NCBI GenBank assembly: GCA_002344215.1
Contig: DDSV01000054.1
Coordinates: forward strand, 1 to 64,000
Length of the DNA stretch: 64,000 bases
DNA from: Akkermansiaceae bacterium UBA2381
GTDB taxonomy: Bacteria; Verrucomicrobiota; Verrucomicrobiia; Verrucomicrobiales; DEV007
Reading direction: 5' to 3'
In this document: in pieces, positions 43,529 through 52,508 of the stretch
Position numbering within the stretch: the first letter of the stretch is position 1
How the letters are laid out: each line of letters starts with the position of its first letter
Notes under the pieces: generated by a model
The model's input: only the letters and a program-made list of their open reading frames with translations
What the model was told of the DNA's origin: nothing
Databases searched by the model: none
Made by a program: the position numbers and the translations under genes

Positions 43529-43634
43529 GTCCAGGCAAAACAAGGAGAACCGGGAGTGGCAAATCCCTCCCGCATTTCCGCCCGCCATCACGATTGACGG
43601 GTGGGCGACCAGTACCCACTCTCGCGGGAGATCC

Positions 43635-45383
43635 ATGAAACTCGCCGCCCTTTTTTCTTTTGCCCTCTCCGTCGTTCTCAGCCATGCGGCTGATCCGCAG
43701 TTGCATCCCAAAGGCAGTAAGCTTCCCTTCACCCATCAGGGGCCTTTTGTTACGACTGCGGACGGAGGTGTCCTTTGCATCGATTCCAAAAACGCGTTGC
43801 GAAGTGTTGACGAAGGGCTCACCTGGGCCGCGTCGCCGCTTTTTACCGATCCGTCGAAGTTCGCGGTCAGCAATGAGCGGGCCCTGCTCCGCACGCGCGA
43901 GGGGGTTATCATTTCCGCCTGGATGAACGGAGTCGAGCGCAGGCAGCCCGAGGGATGGAAGTGGGGCGAAAAGGAGGTGAGTTGGAAAGACTTCATCCTC
44001 CCGACCTACACCTCGCGAAGCACGGACGACGGGCTTACCTGGGAGACCCCGGTCAAGTTGAGCGAACCCTGGTGTGGCTGCATTCATTCCCTGATCCAGA
44101 TGAAGAGCGGACGTATCGTTCTCGTCGGTCAGGAGATCATTCCGGAATGGAGGCACGCGACGGTGATGTTTGTATCCGACGATCTGGGGAAGTCGTGGCA
44201 GCGGGGCGATGTTCTCGATTACGGAATTGGTGCTCATGACCATGCCGGATCAATTGAGGGCAGCGTCGTTGAGCGGGAGGACGGGTCTCTCTATCTACTT
44301 CTTCGCACCGAATCCGGCTTCCTTTGGGAGGCGACATCGAAGGACGGGTTGAAATGGGAGGGGCTCAAGCAGTCATCCATTTCCTCCGTGACCTGCTGTC
44401 CGCAGATGGCCCGTCTCGCCGACGGACGGATAGCGCTTCTCTGGAATGCTCCTCCACGCCATGCTCCCACCAACAAGACGAGCCGGGCCGAACTTTCACT
44501 CTCTTTCTCAGGAGATGAGGGCGCGACCTGGTCGTCGCCTGTGATTGTTGCGGCGAATTATGAAGGAGGCGGACGGGTTTCCTATCCGTATTTATATGAG
44601 CGCTCTCCGGGAGAACTCTGGATCACGACGATGCAGGGTGGCTTGCGCATGAAGGTGAATACGGCCGATCTCAACTCGGGCGTTATCCCTGTTTTCAAAG
44701 CGCCGGCCGCCGAGATTCCGAAGGCCGGCGGGATTATCATGTTCGGAGACTCGACCACGGCCGCCCGCCCCGGTGCGGTGAAAAAAGTCTACCCGGAGCG
44801 TGTTGAAGAAGCGCTCCAGAGCATCGGCTCGAGCCTGCCGGTTTATAATGCGGGCATCGGTGGCAGCACCACCCGCGATGCGTTGAAGCGGCTTGAGCGC
44901 GATGTCCTGCGCCACAAACCGCGGGTCGTCGTGATGCAATTCGGAATCAACGACTCGGCGGTCGATGTGTGGAAGACTCCCCCGGCTACCGAGCCCCGGG
45001 TCCCGCTCGCCGAATACCGCGACAACGTGCGCCAGCTTACCGCTTCCGTGCGGAAAAGCGGAGCCGGGGTGATCCTGATGACAACCAATCCGATCCGGTG
45101 GACCTCTCTTTTGCGGGATAGATATGGCAAAGCTCCCTACGATCCTGATAGCGAGGAGGGGTTCGATTCCTTAAACCTGGCCGGCTATAACGACGCGCTA
45201 CGTGAGCTGGCGAAGGAGCTGGAAGTGCCGATCGTCGACGTGCGAACCGCCTACGCCGGATTTGCCGCAGGAAAGGGAACTACCGTGGATGGCCTCCTCC
45301 TCGACGGGATGCACCCGAACGATCTCGGGCATGAACTGGTTGCCGAAATGCTTCTGCCGGCGATTCGGAATGTGGTTCGATGA
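43635..45383 (+). CDS. Exported sialidase-like / SGNH esterase fusion protein
   Basis: A 582-residue exported protein with a signal peptide (MKLAALFSFALSVVLSHAA). Residues about 30-360 form a BNR/sialidase-like beta propeller with four Asp-box-like motifs (SVDEGLTW, STDDGLTW, VSDDLGKSW and SGDEGATW). Residues about 365-582 form a SGNH/GDSL hydrolase: FGDSTT (nucleophile S373), GIGGSTT, FGINDSA and DGMHPND (D557 and H560). The combination suggests removal of acetyl groups from, and cleavage of, sialylated or similar glycans. The ATG at 43635 with GGGAG upstream is preferred over the frame start at 43515. Activities are inferred. Confidence 0.88.
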   Translation: MKLAALFSFALSVVLSHAADPQLHPKGSKLPFTHQGPFVTTADGGVLCIDSKNALRSVDEGLTWAASPLFTDPSKFAVSNERALLRTREGVIISAWMNGVERRQPEGWKWGEKEVSWKDFILPTYTSRSTDDGLTWETPVKLSEPWCGCIHSLIQMKSGRIVLVGQEIIPEWRHATVMFVSDDLGKSWQRGDVLDYGIGAHDHAGSIEGSVVEREDGSLYLLLRTESGFLWEATSKDGLKWEGLKQSSISSVTCCPQMARLADGRIALLWNAPPRHAPTNKTSRAELSLSFSGDEGATWSSPVIVAANYEGGGRVSYPYLYERSPGELWITTMQGGLRMKVNTADLNSGVIPVFKAPAAEIPKAGGIIMFGDSTTAARPGAVKKVYPERVEEALQSIGSSLPVYNAGIGGSTTRDALKRLERDVLRHKPRVVVMQFGINDSAVDVWKTPPATEPRVPLAEYRDNVRQLTASVRKSGAGVILMTTNPIRWTSLLRDRYGKAPYDPDSEEGFDSLNLAGYNDALRELAKELEVPIVDVRTAYAGFAAGKGTTVDGLLLDGMHPNDLGHELVAEMLLPAIRNVVR

Positions 45384-45434
45384 GACCTTTGTTCTCGAAC
45401 CCGGCGACAGTCAGCCGGAAGGGCTGTCCCTGTT

Positions 45435-45815
45435 CTACTCCTCCTCAAGCACCGCATACTCTTCGAGGATACTGCGGGAGACATACTGAAGCGCGGCCTC
45501 CGAGGTGGCTTCGAGAACAATGGGACAGGCGAATCCGGCATCGAGGGCTTCTTTCCAGCGGGCCGCACAGACGCACCAGCGATCACCGGGCTGCAGTCCG
45601 GGGAACCCGTAGAATGGCATGGGAGTGCTGAGGTCGTTCCCGCGTGCCTTGCTGAAGGCCAGGAACTCTTCGTTCACCTCGCAGCAGACCGCGTGACACC
45701 CGTGATCCTCGGGACCGACCTGGCACTTGCCGTCACGGTAGAATCCGGTGAGGGGATCCATGCTGCACGGGATAAGTCTGCCGCCGAGCACGTTTCTGTT
45801 TTCCTCTGGTTCCAT
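45435..45815 (-). CDS. DUF2237 family protein
   Basis: A 126-residue cytoplasmic protein of the DUF2237 family, recognised by the nearly invariant NVLGGRLIPCSMDPLTGFYRD, EEFLAFSKARGNDLSTP and FPGLQPGDRWCVCAARWKEA. Several conserved Cys residues suggest metal or redox chemistry, but the function is unknown. It is convergent with the sialidase/SGNH gene and divergent from the FAD oxidoreductase. Confidence 0.93.
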   Translation of the reverse strand: MEPEENRNVLGGRLIPCSMDPLTGFYRDGKCQVGPEDHGCHAVCCEVNEEFLAFSKARGNDLSTPMPFYGFPGLQPGDRWCVCAARWKEALDAGFACPIVLEATSEAALQYVSRSILEEYAVLEEE

Positions 45816-45946
45816 AACGTCAGGAGCATCGGGCGGGATTCGCGTTTTTCCAGATGGAAATACGGGAATCTGACCGTGGGGAATTCTCAGGGGGGATTCA
45901 CCCGTCTACCGAATTGGTCACGGAAATTCCGGCGCAAACTGGGTTC

Positions 45947-45975
45947 TTGTTTTTGGACGGCAATCTTTCTATCTT
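45947..45975 (+). promoter_or_regulatory. Possible promoter, FAD oxidoreductase gene
   Basis: TTGTTT (45947-45952), a 17-nt spacer, and TATCTT (45970-45975). A start about seven nt later would fall on the GTG at 45982, giving a leaderless message. Both boxes match consensus only moderately, so this is a weak call. Confidence 0.3.
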
Positions 45976-45981
45976 CGCCGC

Positions 45982-48087
45982 GTGAATACCCGATATAAAC
46001 ACCCCCGGACAGTTCTCTCCCTTCTCGTTGCCCTGGCAGTGACCACGGCAGGAGCGGAAGAGAAACGTGACATCGTCATCTATGGAGGCACCTGCGCCGC
46101 CGTCATCGCCGCCGTTCAGGCGAAAAAGATGGGCAAGACCGTGGTCATTGTCAGTCCTGACAAACACCTTGGAGGTCTCTCCAGCGGTGGCCTCGGCTGG
46201 ACCGACACGGGGAACAAGGCCGTCATCGGCGGGCTTGCACGCGATTTTTACCATCGTGTCTGGAAACAATATCAGAAGCCCGAAAACTGGAAGTGGCAGA
46301 AGATGGAGGAATACGGGGGAACAGGGCAGGGCACCCCAGCGATTGACGGAGATCAGAAGACGATGTGGATTTTCGAACCGAGCATCGCCGAGGCGGTCTT
46401 CGAGGAGTATGTCAGCGAGTTCGATCTCGAAGTGCACCGCGATGAATGGCTCGACCGGGAGAAGGGCGTCGTGGTCAAGGACGGGGTGATCCAATCCATC
46501 ACCACCCTGAGCGGGAATACCTATGCCGGAAAGATTTTCTTCGACGCGACCTACGAGGGTGATCTCATCGCCGCGGCGGGAGTGGACTATCATGTCGGAC
46601 GTGAGGCCAACTCCGTCTATGGAGAAGAGTGGAACGGAGTCCAGGTCGGGGTGCTGCATCACAAACATCACTTCGGTGCTGTCGACAAACCTATCAGTCC
46701 CTACGTTGTGCCCGGCGACCCGAAGAGCGGGGTTTTGCCCCGCATCAGCACGGCCGATCCCGGGGTCAAGGGCGAGGGCGATCATCGCGTTCAGGCTTAT
46801 TGCTTCCGCATGTGCCTGACCAACCACCCGGAGAACCGCATCCCCTTTCCCAAGCCAGAGGGCTACGACCCGAAACAGTATGAGCTCCTCGTCCGAATCT
46901 TCGAGGCAGGATGGCGCGAGACCTTCGGAAAGTTTGATCCCATTCCGAATCACAAGACCGACACGAACAATCACGGTCCCTTCAGCACGGACAATATCGG
47001 GTTCAATTACGATTATCCCGATGCCAGCTATGAGCGCCGCCGCGAGATCATTCTGGAGCACGTGACCTACCAGCAGGGCTGGCTCTATTTCATCTCCAAT
47101 GACCCCCGCGTGCCCAAGGACGTGCAGGACGAGATGAAGCAATGGGGATTGCCCAAAGACGAGTTCACCGACAACGGCAACTGGTCGCACCAGCTCTACA
47201 TTCGTGAGGCCCGCCGCATGATCGGGGCATACGTCATGACCGAGAACGAACTGCGCAAAAAGAAGCCCACCCCTGACTCGGTCGGCATGGGATCCTACAC
47301 GATCGATTCACACAACGTGCAGCGTTACATCACCCCTGAGGGCTACGTGCAGAACGAGGGTGATATCGGGGTGAGCACCCGCGGTCCCTACGAGATCGCC
47401 TACGGATCGCTGGTGCCGAAGAAGGAGCAGTGCACCAACCTGATGGTTCCCGTCTGCGTTTCCAGCACCCACATCGCCTTCGGTTCGATCCGCATGGAGC
47501 CGGTCTTCATGATCCTGGCTCAGAGCGCGGCGACCGCTGCAGTCATGGCGATTGATGAGGGCATCGCGGTGCAGGATGTCGCCTACGCGAAGCTGCGCGA
47601 AAAGCTTCTCGAAGAAGGTCAGATCCTTCATTTCGACGCACCTGTCGCGGATGAACGCGGTCTTTCCCCCGCAGATCTGCCGGGAATCGTCGTTGATGAT
47701 GAGTCCGCGAAATTCGAGGGAAACTGGGAGGAGAGCGGCGCGGCCAAGAGCTATGTCGGTTTCGGGTATCGGCACGAGGGCAACACCGCGAAAGGCGCCG
47801 CCTCGGTTACTTTTGCCACGACGATAGAAAAAGCCGGACGGTATGCCGTTCGATTCGCCTATCCGCCGAACAACAATCGCGCATCAAAGGTCAAGGTCGG
47901 CATCAGCCACCGTGGTGGCGGAGCGGAAGTGATCATCGACCAGCGGAAAGCTCCCTCGCACGATCTTTTCCAGGAGCTCGGGATCTTCGAGTTTGAGGCC
48001 GGGGCAACAGCGACCGTCACTCTCAACAACGCCGATACGGAGGGATACGTTGTTGTTGATGCCGTGCAGTGGGTTCCGGCGGAATGA
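45982..48087 (+). CDS. Exported FAD-dependent oxidoreductase with golvesin-like C-terminal domain
   Basis: A 701-residue protein with a signal peptide (about residues 1-25) and an FAD-binding FAD_oxidored-type domain: DIVIYGGTCAAVIAAVQAKKMG (residues 30-50) and LGGLSSGGLGWTDTGN follow, then a long flavoprotein body. The C-terminal 125 residues (AKFEGNWEESGAAKSYVGFG onward) resemble the golvesin/xanthan-lyase type beta domain. These proteins are common in PVC bacteria; a carbohydrate-related function is likely but not proven. The GTG at 45982 is the only start that keeps the signal peptide; no Shine-Dalgarno is seen. Confidence 0.87.
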   Translation: MNTRYKHPRTVLSLLVALAVTTAGAEEKRDIVIYGGTCAAVIAAVQAKKMGKTVVIVSPDKHLGGLSSGGLGWTDTGNKAVIGGLARDFYHRVWKQYQKPENWKWQKMEEYGGTGQGTPAIDGDQKTMWIFEPSIAEAVFEEYVSEFDLEVHRDEWLDREKGVVVKDGVIQSITTLSGNTYAGKIFFDATYEGDLIAAAGVDYHVGREANSVYGEEWNGVQVGVLHHKHHFGAVDKPISPYVVPGDPKSGVLPRISTADPGVKGEGDHRVQAYCFRMCLTNHPENRIPFPKPEGYDPKQYELLVRIFEAGWRETFGKFDPIPNHKTDTNNHGPFSTDNIGFNYDYPDASYERRREIILEHVTYQQGWLYFISNDPRVPKDVQDEMKQWGLPKDEFTDNGNWSHQLYIREARRMIGAYVMTENELRKKKPTPDSVGMGSYTIDSHNVQRYITPEGYVQNEGDIGVSTRGPYEIAYGSLVPKKEQCTNLMVPVCVSSTHIAFGSIRMEPVFMILAQSAATAAVMAIDEGIAVQDVAYAKLREKLLEEGQILHFDAPVADERGLSPADLPGIVVDDESAKFEGNWEESGAAKSYVGFGYRHEGNTAKGAASVTFATTIEKAGRYAVRFAYPPNNNRASKVKVGISHRGGGAEVIIDQRKAPSHDLFQELGIFEFEAGATATVTLNNADTEGYVVVDAVQWVPAE

Positions 48088-48144
48088 GGAAAGAATCAGA
48101 ATTGGACGCGCTGGAGCTGACATCGTAGGATTCCAGCGCAGTCC

Positions 48145-49317
48145 ATGATCTACCTCGACAATAACGCGACGACCCGGACGGCGCCCGAAGTGATCGAGGC
48201 GATGCTGCCCTGGCTGGGTGATCACTATGGAAATCCCTCGGGCGGCTATCGCTTCGGTAAGGAGGCCCGTCGTGCGGTTGATCAGGCGAGAGAGCAGGTG
48301 GCGGCCCTGATCGGAGCGACCCCCGAGGAGATTGTTTTTACGAGTGGCGGGACGGAGTCAAACAACAGCGCGATCCGGTCCGCCCTGGCCCTCAGGCCCG
48401 AATCCCGGACTCTCCTCAGCTCCACGGTCGAGCACAGCGCGGTCGAGGAGGTGCTCAAGTTTTACGGGTCAAGAGGCTATGAAGTCAGGCTCAACCCGGT
48501 TGATTCCGGAGGCAGACTCGATCTCGAGGAGTGGTCGCGGATCCTGGCTGCGGGAGACCTCGCGTTTGCCAGTCTTATATGGGCAAACAATGAGACGGGA
48601 GTCTTCAGCCCGATCCGGGAGGCGGCGGAAATGGCGGCGGCTCACGGGGTTTACTTCCACACCGACGCGGTGCAGGCGGTCGGGAAAAGCCCCGTGGCGG
48701 TGAATTCCTTGCCCATCCATGCCCTTTCCCTATCGGCCCATAAGCTGCACGGGCCAAAGGGGATCGGGGCTCTCTATCTCAATCGCCACACCCGCTTTGA
48801 GCCGCAGACGCTCGGAGGGGGGCAGGAGAACGAGCGCCGCTCAGGCACGGAAAATGTCCCGGGAATCGTTGGCTTCGGAGTGGCCGCCGAACTCGCCGGT
48901 CGGCACTTGAGCGCGATCGAGGCGGTAGTGCGATTGAGGGATGAGTTTGAGAGGGGTATCATCGCCACCCTCCCTGAAGTGGTCGTCAATGGTGATCGCG
49001 GGAACCGGCTCGCCAATACCAGTAATCTCTATTTCCCCGGAGTCGATGGAGAGGGGCTCCTGATCCTCCTCGACGAGGCGGGAGTCTGCTGTTCCCCCGG
49101 CTCCGCCTGCAGCACCGGGGCGGTTCAACCCAGCCGGATCGTGAAAGCAATGGGGCATTCCGCAGCGAGGGCGAGGAGCAGTGTGCGCTTTTCCTTCTCC
49201 CGTTATAATTCCCTCGAAGAAGTCGGGGAAGCGGTCGCGGCCGTGGTCAAGGCGGTGGGAAAACTCCGCGTTGTCATGCCCTCGGGCGGGAGCCGGGTCG
49301 TGGGCGGTCCCCGCTGA
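48145..49317 (+). CDS. Cysteine desulfurase (NifS/IscS-like)
   Basis: A 390-residue PLP enzyme releasing sulfur from cysteine for Fe-S clusters and other thio-compounds. LDNNATTRT (residues 4-12), TGGTES-like SGGTESNN, the His in STVEHSAV (H97), the PLP lysine K200 in SAHKLHGPKG and the catalytic Cys C322 in the GSACSTG loop are all present. The sequence matches the NifS-type group. No scaffold gene such as iscU or nifU is adjacent; ilvC follows 76 nt later. The ATG at 48145 is clear. Confidence 0.93.
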   Translation: MIYLDNNATTRTAPEVIEAMLPWLGDHYGNPSGGYRFGKEARRAVDQAREQVAALIGATPEEIVFTSGGTESNNSAIRSALALRPESRTLLSSTVEHSAVEEVLKFYGSRGYEVRLNPVDSGGRLDLEEWSRILAAGDLAFASLIWANNETGVFSPIREAAEMAAAHGVYFHTDAVQAVGKSPVAVNSLPIHALSLSAHKLHGPKGIGALYLNRHTRFEPQTLGGGQENERRSGTENVPGIVGFGVAAELAGRHLSAIEAVVRLRDEFERGIIATLPEVVVNGDRGNRLANTSNLYFPGVDGEGLLILLDEAGVCCSPGSACSTGAVQPSRIVKAMGHSAARARSSVRFSFSRYNSLEEVGEAVAAVVKAVGKLRVVMPSGGSRVVGGPR

Positions 49318-49393
49318 TCCTGCGGATTAGCGTTTGACCATCGCGTCGTTTGCGCGGAACCTACGCGCCTCTAAAACGCAGAGGATAAAAAAG

Positions 49394-50422
49394 ATGGCAG
49401 CAAAGATCTATACGGATAAGGACGCGGACCTGGGTGTGCTGAAAGGCAAGACCTGTGCCGTGATTGGGTTCGGCTCACAAGGCCACGCACACGCACTCAA
49501 CCTCAAGGACAGTGGAGTCAAGGTCATCGTCGGCCTCTACGCCAAGAGCCAGTCGCGTGAGGTAGCGAAAGAATACGGATTCAAAGTCATGGACACCGCC
49601 GATGCGGTGAAAGCGGCGGATGTAATCTTCATCGCCACACCGGACACGAAAATCGCGGAGATCTTTAACAGCGACATCCTCCCGAATCTCGCCAAAGGGA
49701 AAACGATTCTTTTCAGCCACGGTTTCGCGATCCACTTCAAGACCATCAAGGTTCCTGATTTCGTCAACGTGATCATGGTCGCTCCGAAGGGACCGGGCCA
49801 CATCGTTCGTCGTCAGTTCGTCGAGGGCAAGGGAGTTCCGTCGCTCATCGCCGTTCATCAGAATCCCGGCAAGGACGCGAAGAAAATCGCCCTCGCCTGG
49901 GCCAAGGGGATTGGTGGAACACGTGCCGGTGTCTTCGAAACGACTTTCAAAGAAGAGACTGAGACCGACCTTTTCGGTGAGCAGACCGTTCTCTGCGGAG
50001 GCGTCAGCCAGTTGGTGACCGCGGCTTATGAGGTTCTCATCGAGGCCGGCTATCAGCCCGAGATGGCCTACTTCGAGTGTCTCCACGAGCTCAAGCTCAC
50101 CGTTGACCTTATCAACGAGTCCGGCATTTCCGGAATGCGTTTCTCGATCTCCGAGACCGCTGAATACGGCGACCTCACGACGGGCCCGACGATCATCGAC
50201 GCTTCCGTCAAGAAGCGCATGAAGACGGCTCTCAAGAACATCCAGAGCGGCAAGTTCGCCAAAGGGTGGATCGCCGAAGCGACCAGCGGTGGCAAAAACT
50301 TCAACAAGCTCCGCAAGGAAGGGCAACAGCACCCGATCGAGAAGGTGGGTGCCCGTCTCCGCGGTCTCATGCCCTGGCTGAAGAAGCGCGACATCAAAGG
50401 AAGTCAGGCTTCCTACAACTGA
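49394..50422 (+). CDS. ilvC: Ketol-acid reductoisomerase
   Basis: Cytoplasmic enzyme of branched-chain amino acid synthesis, converting acetolactate to dihydroxyisovalerate with NAD(P)H. The 342-residue length fits the short class I form. The nucleotide motif is GFGSQGHAHALNL (about residues 23-35); the substrate and metal segments include VAPKGPGH, DLFGEQTVLCGG and YFECLHELKLTVDL. The ATG at 49394 is preceded by GAGG at a usable distance, while the frame start at 49334 is not. A strong terminator follows at 50461. Confidence 0.97.
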   Translation: MAAKIYTDKDADLGVLKGKTCAVIGFGSQGHAHALNLKDSGVKVIVGLYAKSQSREVAKEYGFKVMDTADAVKAADVIFIATPDTKIAEIFNSDILPNLAKGKTILFSHGFAIHFKTIKVPDFVNVIMVAPKGPGHIVRRQFVEGKGVPSLIAVHQNPGKDAKKIALAWAKGIGGTRAGVFETTFKEETETDLFGEQTVLCGGVSQLVTAAYEVLIEAGYQPEMAYFECLHELKLTVDLINESGISGMRFSISETAEYGDLTTGPTIIDASVKKRMKTALKNIQSGKFAKGWIAEATSGGKNFNKLRKEGQQHPIEKVGARLRGLMPWLKKRDIKGSQASYN

Positions 50423-50460
50423 TGGTGTCTCCCGTTCGCGGGAGAGATTGGTTTTACAAG

Positions 50461-50490
50461 AGCCGGAGCAGCGATGCTCCGGCTTTTTTG
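50461..50490 (+). terminator. Intrinsic terminator after ilvC
   Basis: AGCCGGAGCA (50461-50470), loop GCGA, TGCTCCGGCT (50475-50484), then a T-run. A perfect 10-bp stem with a stable tetraloop makes this a textbook terminator. Confidence 0.93.
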
Positions 50491-50514
50491 TGCCCGCAGT
50501 TCATGGGCCCGGCA

Positions 50515-50994
50515 CTAGGAGTTGCCCGGGCGAAAGCGGTCTGTTGAGATTTCGACGACCTCCGCGTCAACGGTGATCACCTGAGGCTCGCTTTTCCCGC
50601 GAACCGGCGCGCCGAGGTCACGTCCCGCCACGGCGATTCGCTCCTTCAGCGATTTTTCGATCCTCCCGCGAATCATCGTGCGAACTGAAGGGACAAGCAG
50701 GGCGAAACCAATTGAGTCGGTGAGGAATCCGGGAGTGAGGAGGAGAATCCCGGCAATGAGAATGAGGAGACTCTCGATAATCGCCTCGTGCGGCAACCGC
50801 CCCCGGGAGAGGGCATCCTGATAGCGGGCGAAAGCTTTGAGCCCCTGAGACTTGGCCAGGTAGGCACCGAGGAATCCGGTGAACAGGATAATTGCCAGCG
50901 TCATCGGAATGCCGATGCGCTGCCCAAGGACGAGGAAAATGAACAGCTCGATGACCGGAATCGAGACAAAGAGGAGAAATAGTCTGGCAAACAT
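50515..50994 (-). CDS. fxsA: FxsA family membrane protein
   Basis: A 159-residue integral membrane protein. Helices lie at about residues 1-20 (LFLLFVSIPVIELFIFLVLG), 26-46 and 75-95 (LILIAGILLLTPGFLTDSIGFALL); the GFLTDSIG and SIPVIELF segments are typical of FxsA, which in E. coli suppresses F-plasmid exclusion of phage T7. The C-terminal region is charged and probably cytoplasmic. It is convergent with ilvC across a terminator. Confidence 0.92.
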   Translation of the reverse strand: MFARLFLLFVSIPVIELFIFLVLGQRIGIPMTLAIILFTGFLGAYLAKSQGLKAFARYQDALSRGRLPHEAIIESLLILIAGILLLTPGFLTDSIGFALLVPSVRTMIRGRIEKSLKERIAVAGRDLGAPVRGKSEPQVITVDAEVVEISTDRFRPGNS

Positions 50995-51051
50995 AGAGAA
51001 GTTCCGCGATTTAGAGTCCCCGGGGGAACGATCTGTTCAACTTTTTCAGGA

Positions 51052-51834
51052 TTAAGTGGACTCTTCCGGAATGTCCCGACAGTGTTTCAGGCGATACCCT
51101 CCGTCCACCGGGAGAAGGGTTCCGGTCACATAGTCTGAGTCGGCCGAAGCGAGGTAGGCAGCCGCCTTCCCGATGTCGTCGGGAAGCCCGAGGCGCCCCC
51201 AGGGCAGTTTCCTGCCTTCGGCGGCCATGGTTTCGTCGTTGTAGTGGTGGCGTTCGCCGGGGGTGTCTATCCAGCCCGGCTCGATCACATTGACGTTGAT
51301 GTGGTGTTCGAAGAGTTCCACCGCCATCGTCTGCATCATCGAATTCAGACCGGCTTTTGCCGCGCTGTAGGCAACACAGCGGGCGTTTGGAATGCGGGCG
51401 AGGACGCTCGAGATGAAGACTATTTTCCCGGGCTTTCCTTTTTCCACGAGATGCCTGGCGACAAGCTGACCCATGTGGAAGCTGCCGAGGAGAGCGGAGT
51501 TCAGAATGCCCTCAAAGTCAGCCGCTTCGTAATCGAGAAAGCTGGCCCGGCGGTTGTAGGCGGGCACACCGACGAGAATATCGACGGTCCCGAAGTGTTG
51601 ACAGGTCGCACCCACCGCCGCTTCGCACCCTTCCCGGGTGAAGGTATCCGCCTCAATCGTCAGGCAGGGAACTCCGACGGCGCGGATGACCTCAGCGGCT
51701 CCAGCCAGTTCCTGACTCCCGGGGCGGTCAACGAGGGCGAGGGAGGCACCCTCTTTGGCGAGTTCCAGGGCACACCCGAGTCCGATTCCCCGGGCTCCGC
51801 CGGTCACGATGGCAATTTTGTCCTTCAGTTTCAT
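51052..51834 (-). CDS. Short-chain dehydrogenase/reductase
   Basis: A 260-residue SDR oxidoreductase. The cofactor motif TGGARGIG is at residues 12-19, an NAD/NADP-discriminating acidic residue occurs at ALVDRP, the catalytic Ser is in VFISSVL and the YxxxK pair is in YSAAKAG. The C-terminus has the conserved YVTGTLLPVDGG. The substrate is unknown. The ATG at 51834 is chosen because the longer frame extends through the divergent apt gene. Confidence 0.9.
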   Translation of the reverse strand: MKLKDKIAIVTGGARGIGLGCALELAKEGASLALVDRPGSQELAGAAEVIRAVGVPCLTIEADTFTREGCEAAVGATCQHFGTVDILVGVPAYNRRASFLDYEAADFEGILNSALLGSFHMGQLVARHLVEKGKPGKIVFISSVLARIPNARCVAYSAAKAGLNSMMQTMAVELFEHHINVNVIEPGWIDTPGERHHYNDETMAAEGRKLPWGRLGLPDDIGKAAAYLASADSDYVTGTLLPVDGGYRLKHCRDIPEEST

Positions 51835-51939
51835 CTTCGGCGCGACTGTAGCGCAGGGCCGGGGGGGACGGAAGAACTCAATTGCGTCCGTTCTTTGCAT
51901 CCCGCCTTGACCATCCGGCGAATTTGCCGATTTTGAGCG

Positions 51940-52473
51940 GTGAATCAGGAACATCTCTCCCGCCTCAAATCCGCCATCCGCGATGTCCATGATTTCCCGA
52001 AGCCGGGGATCGTCTTCAAGGATATCACCCCGGTCCTCGGGAGCGGAGAACTCTTCCGGATTGCGATTGATGAATTCATTTCGACCATAGGGGAGACGAA
52101 GCCTGACAAAATCGTCGGCATTGACGCGCGCGGGTTCATTTTTGGAGCGGCCATGGCCGATCGGCTGGGAGTCGGATTTGTCCCGGTCCGGAAAAAGGGG
52201 AAGCTGCCCTGGGAGACCAACGGTGCCTCCTATTCGCTGGAGTACGGAGAGGCCCACGTTGAAATCCATCGCGACGCCGTCCACGCCGGGGAAAAGGTCG
52301 TCCTGGTAGATGATCTCCTCGCTACCGGAGGCACGGCCGGGGCGGCCTTGAAATTGATCCAGGAACTCGGCGGCAAAGTCATCTGTCTGACCTTTCTCAT
52401 TGAGCTCGCTTTTCTCGAAGGCCGGAAGAATCTCGATCCTTCAGTGCGCACCCAGGCCCTGCTGACGTATTGA
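51940..52473 (+). CDS. apt: Adenine phosphoribosyltransferase
   Basis: Purine salvage enzyme joining adenine to PRPP to make AMP. The 177-residue protein shows RDVHDFPKPGIVFKDITPVL at the N-terminus, DARGFIFG, PVRKKGKLPW and the PRPP-binding VVLVDDLLATGGT. Length and motif order are those of Apt. It begins with GTG (51940) and ends 35 nt before the methyltransferase gene. Confidence 0.95.
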   Translation: MNQEHLSRLKSAIRDVHDFPKPGIVFKDITPVLGSGELFRIAIDEFISTIGETKPDKIVGIDARGFIFGAAMADRLGVGFVPVRKKGKLPWETNGASYSLEYGEAHVEIHRDAVHAGEKVVLVDDLLATGGTAGAALKLIQELGGKVICLTFLIELAFLEGRKNLDPSVRTQALLTY

Positions 52474-52508
52474 TTGGCGGTCCGGGACGGAATTCGGCCC
52501 GAAAAGTG

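Noticed and set aside
45898..47190. 430-codon minus-strand frame opposite the FAD oxidoreductase
   Set aside because: It is an antisense shadow with no conserved motif.
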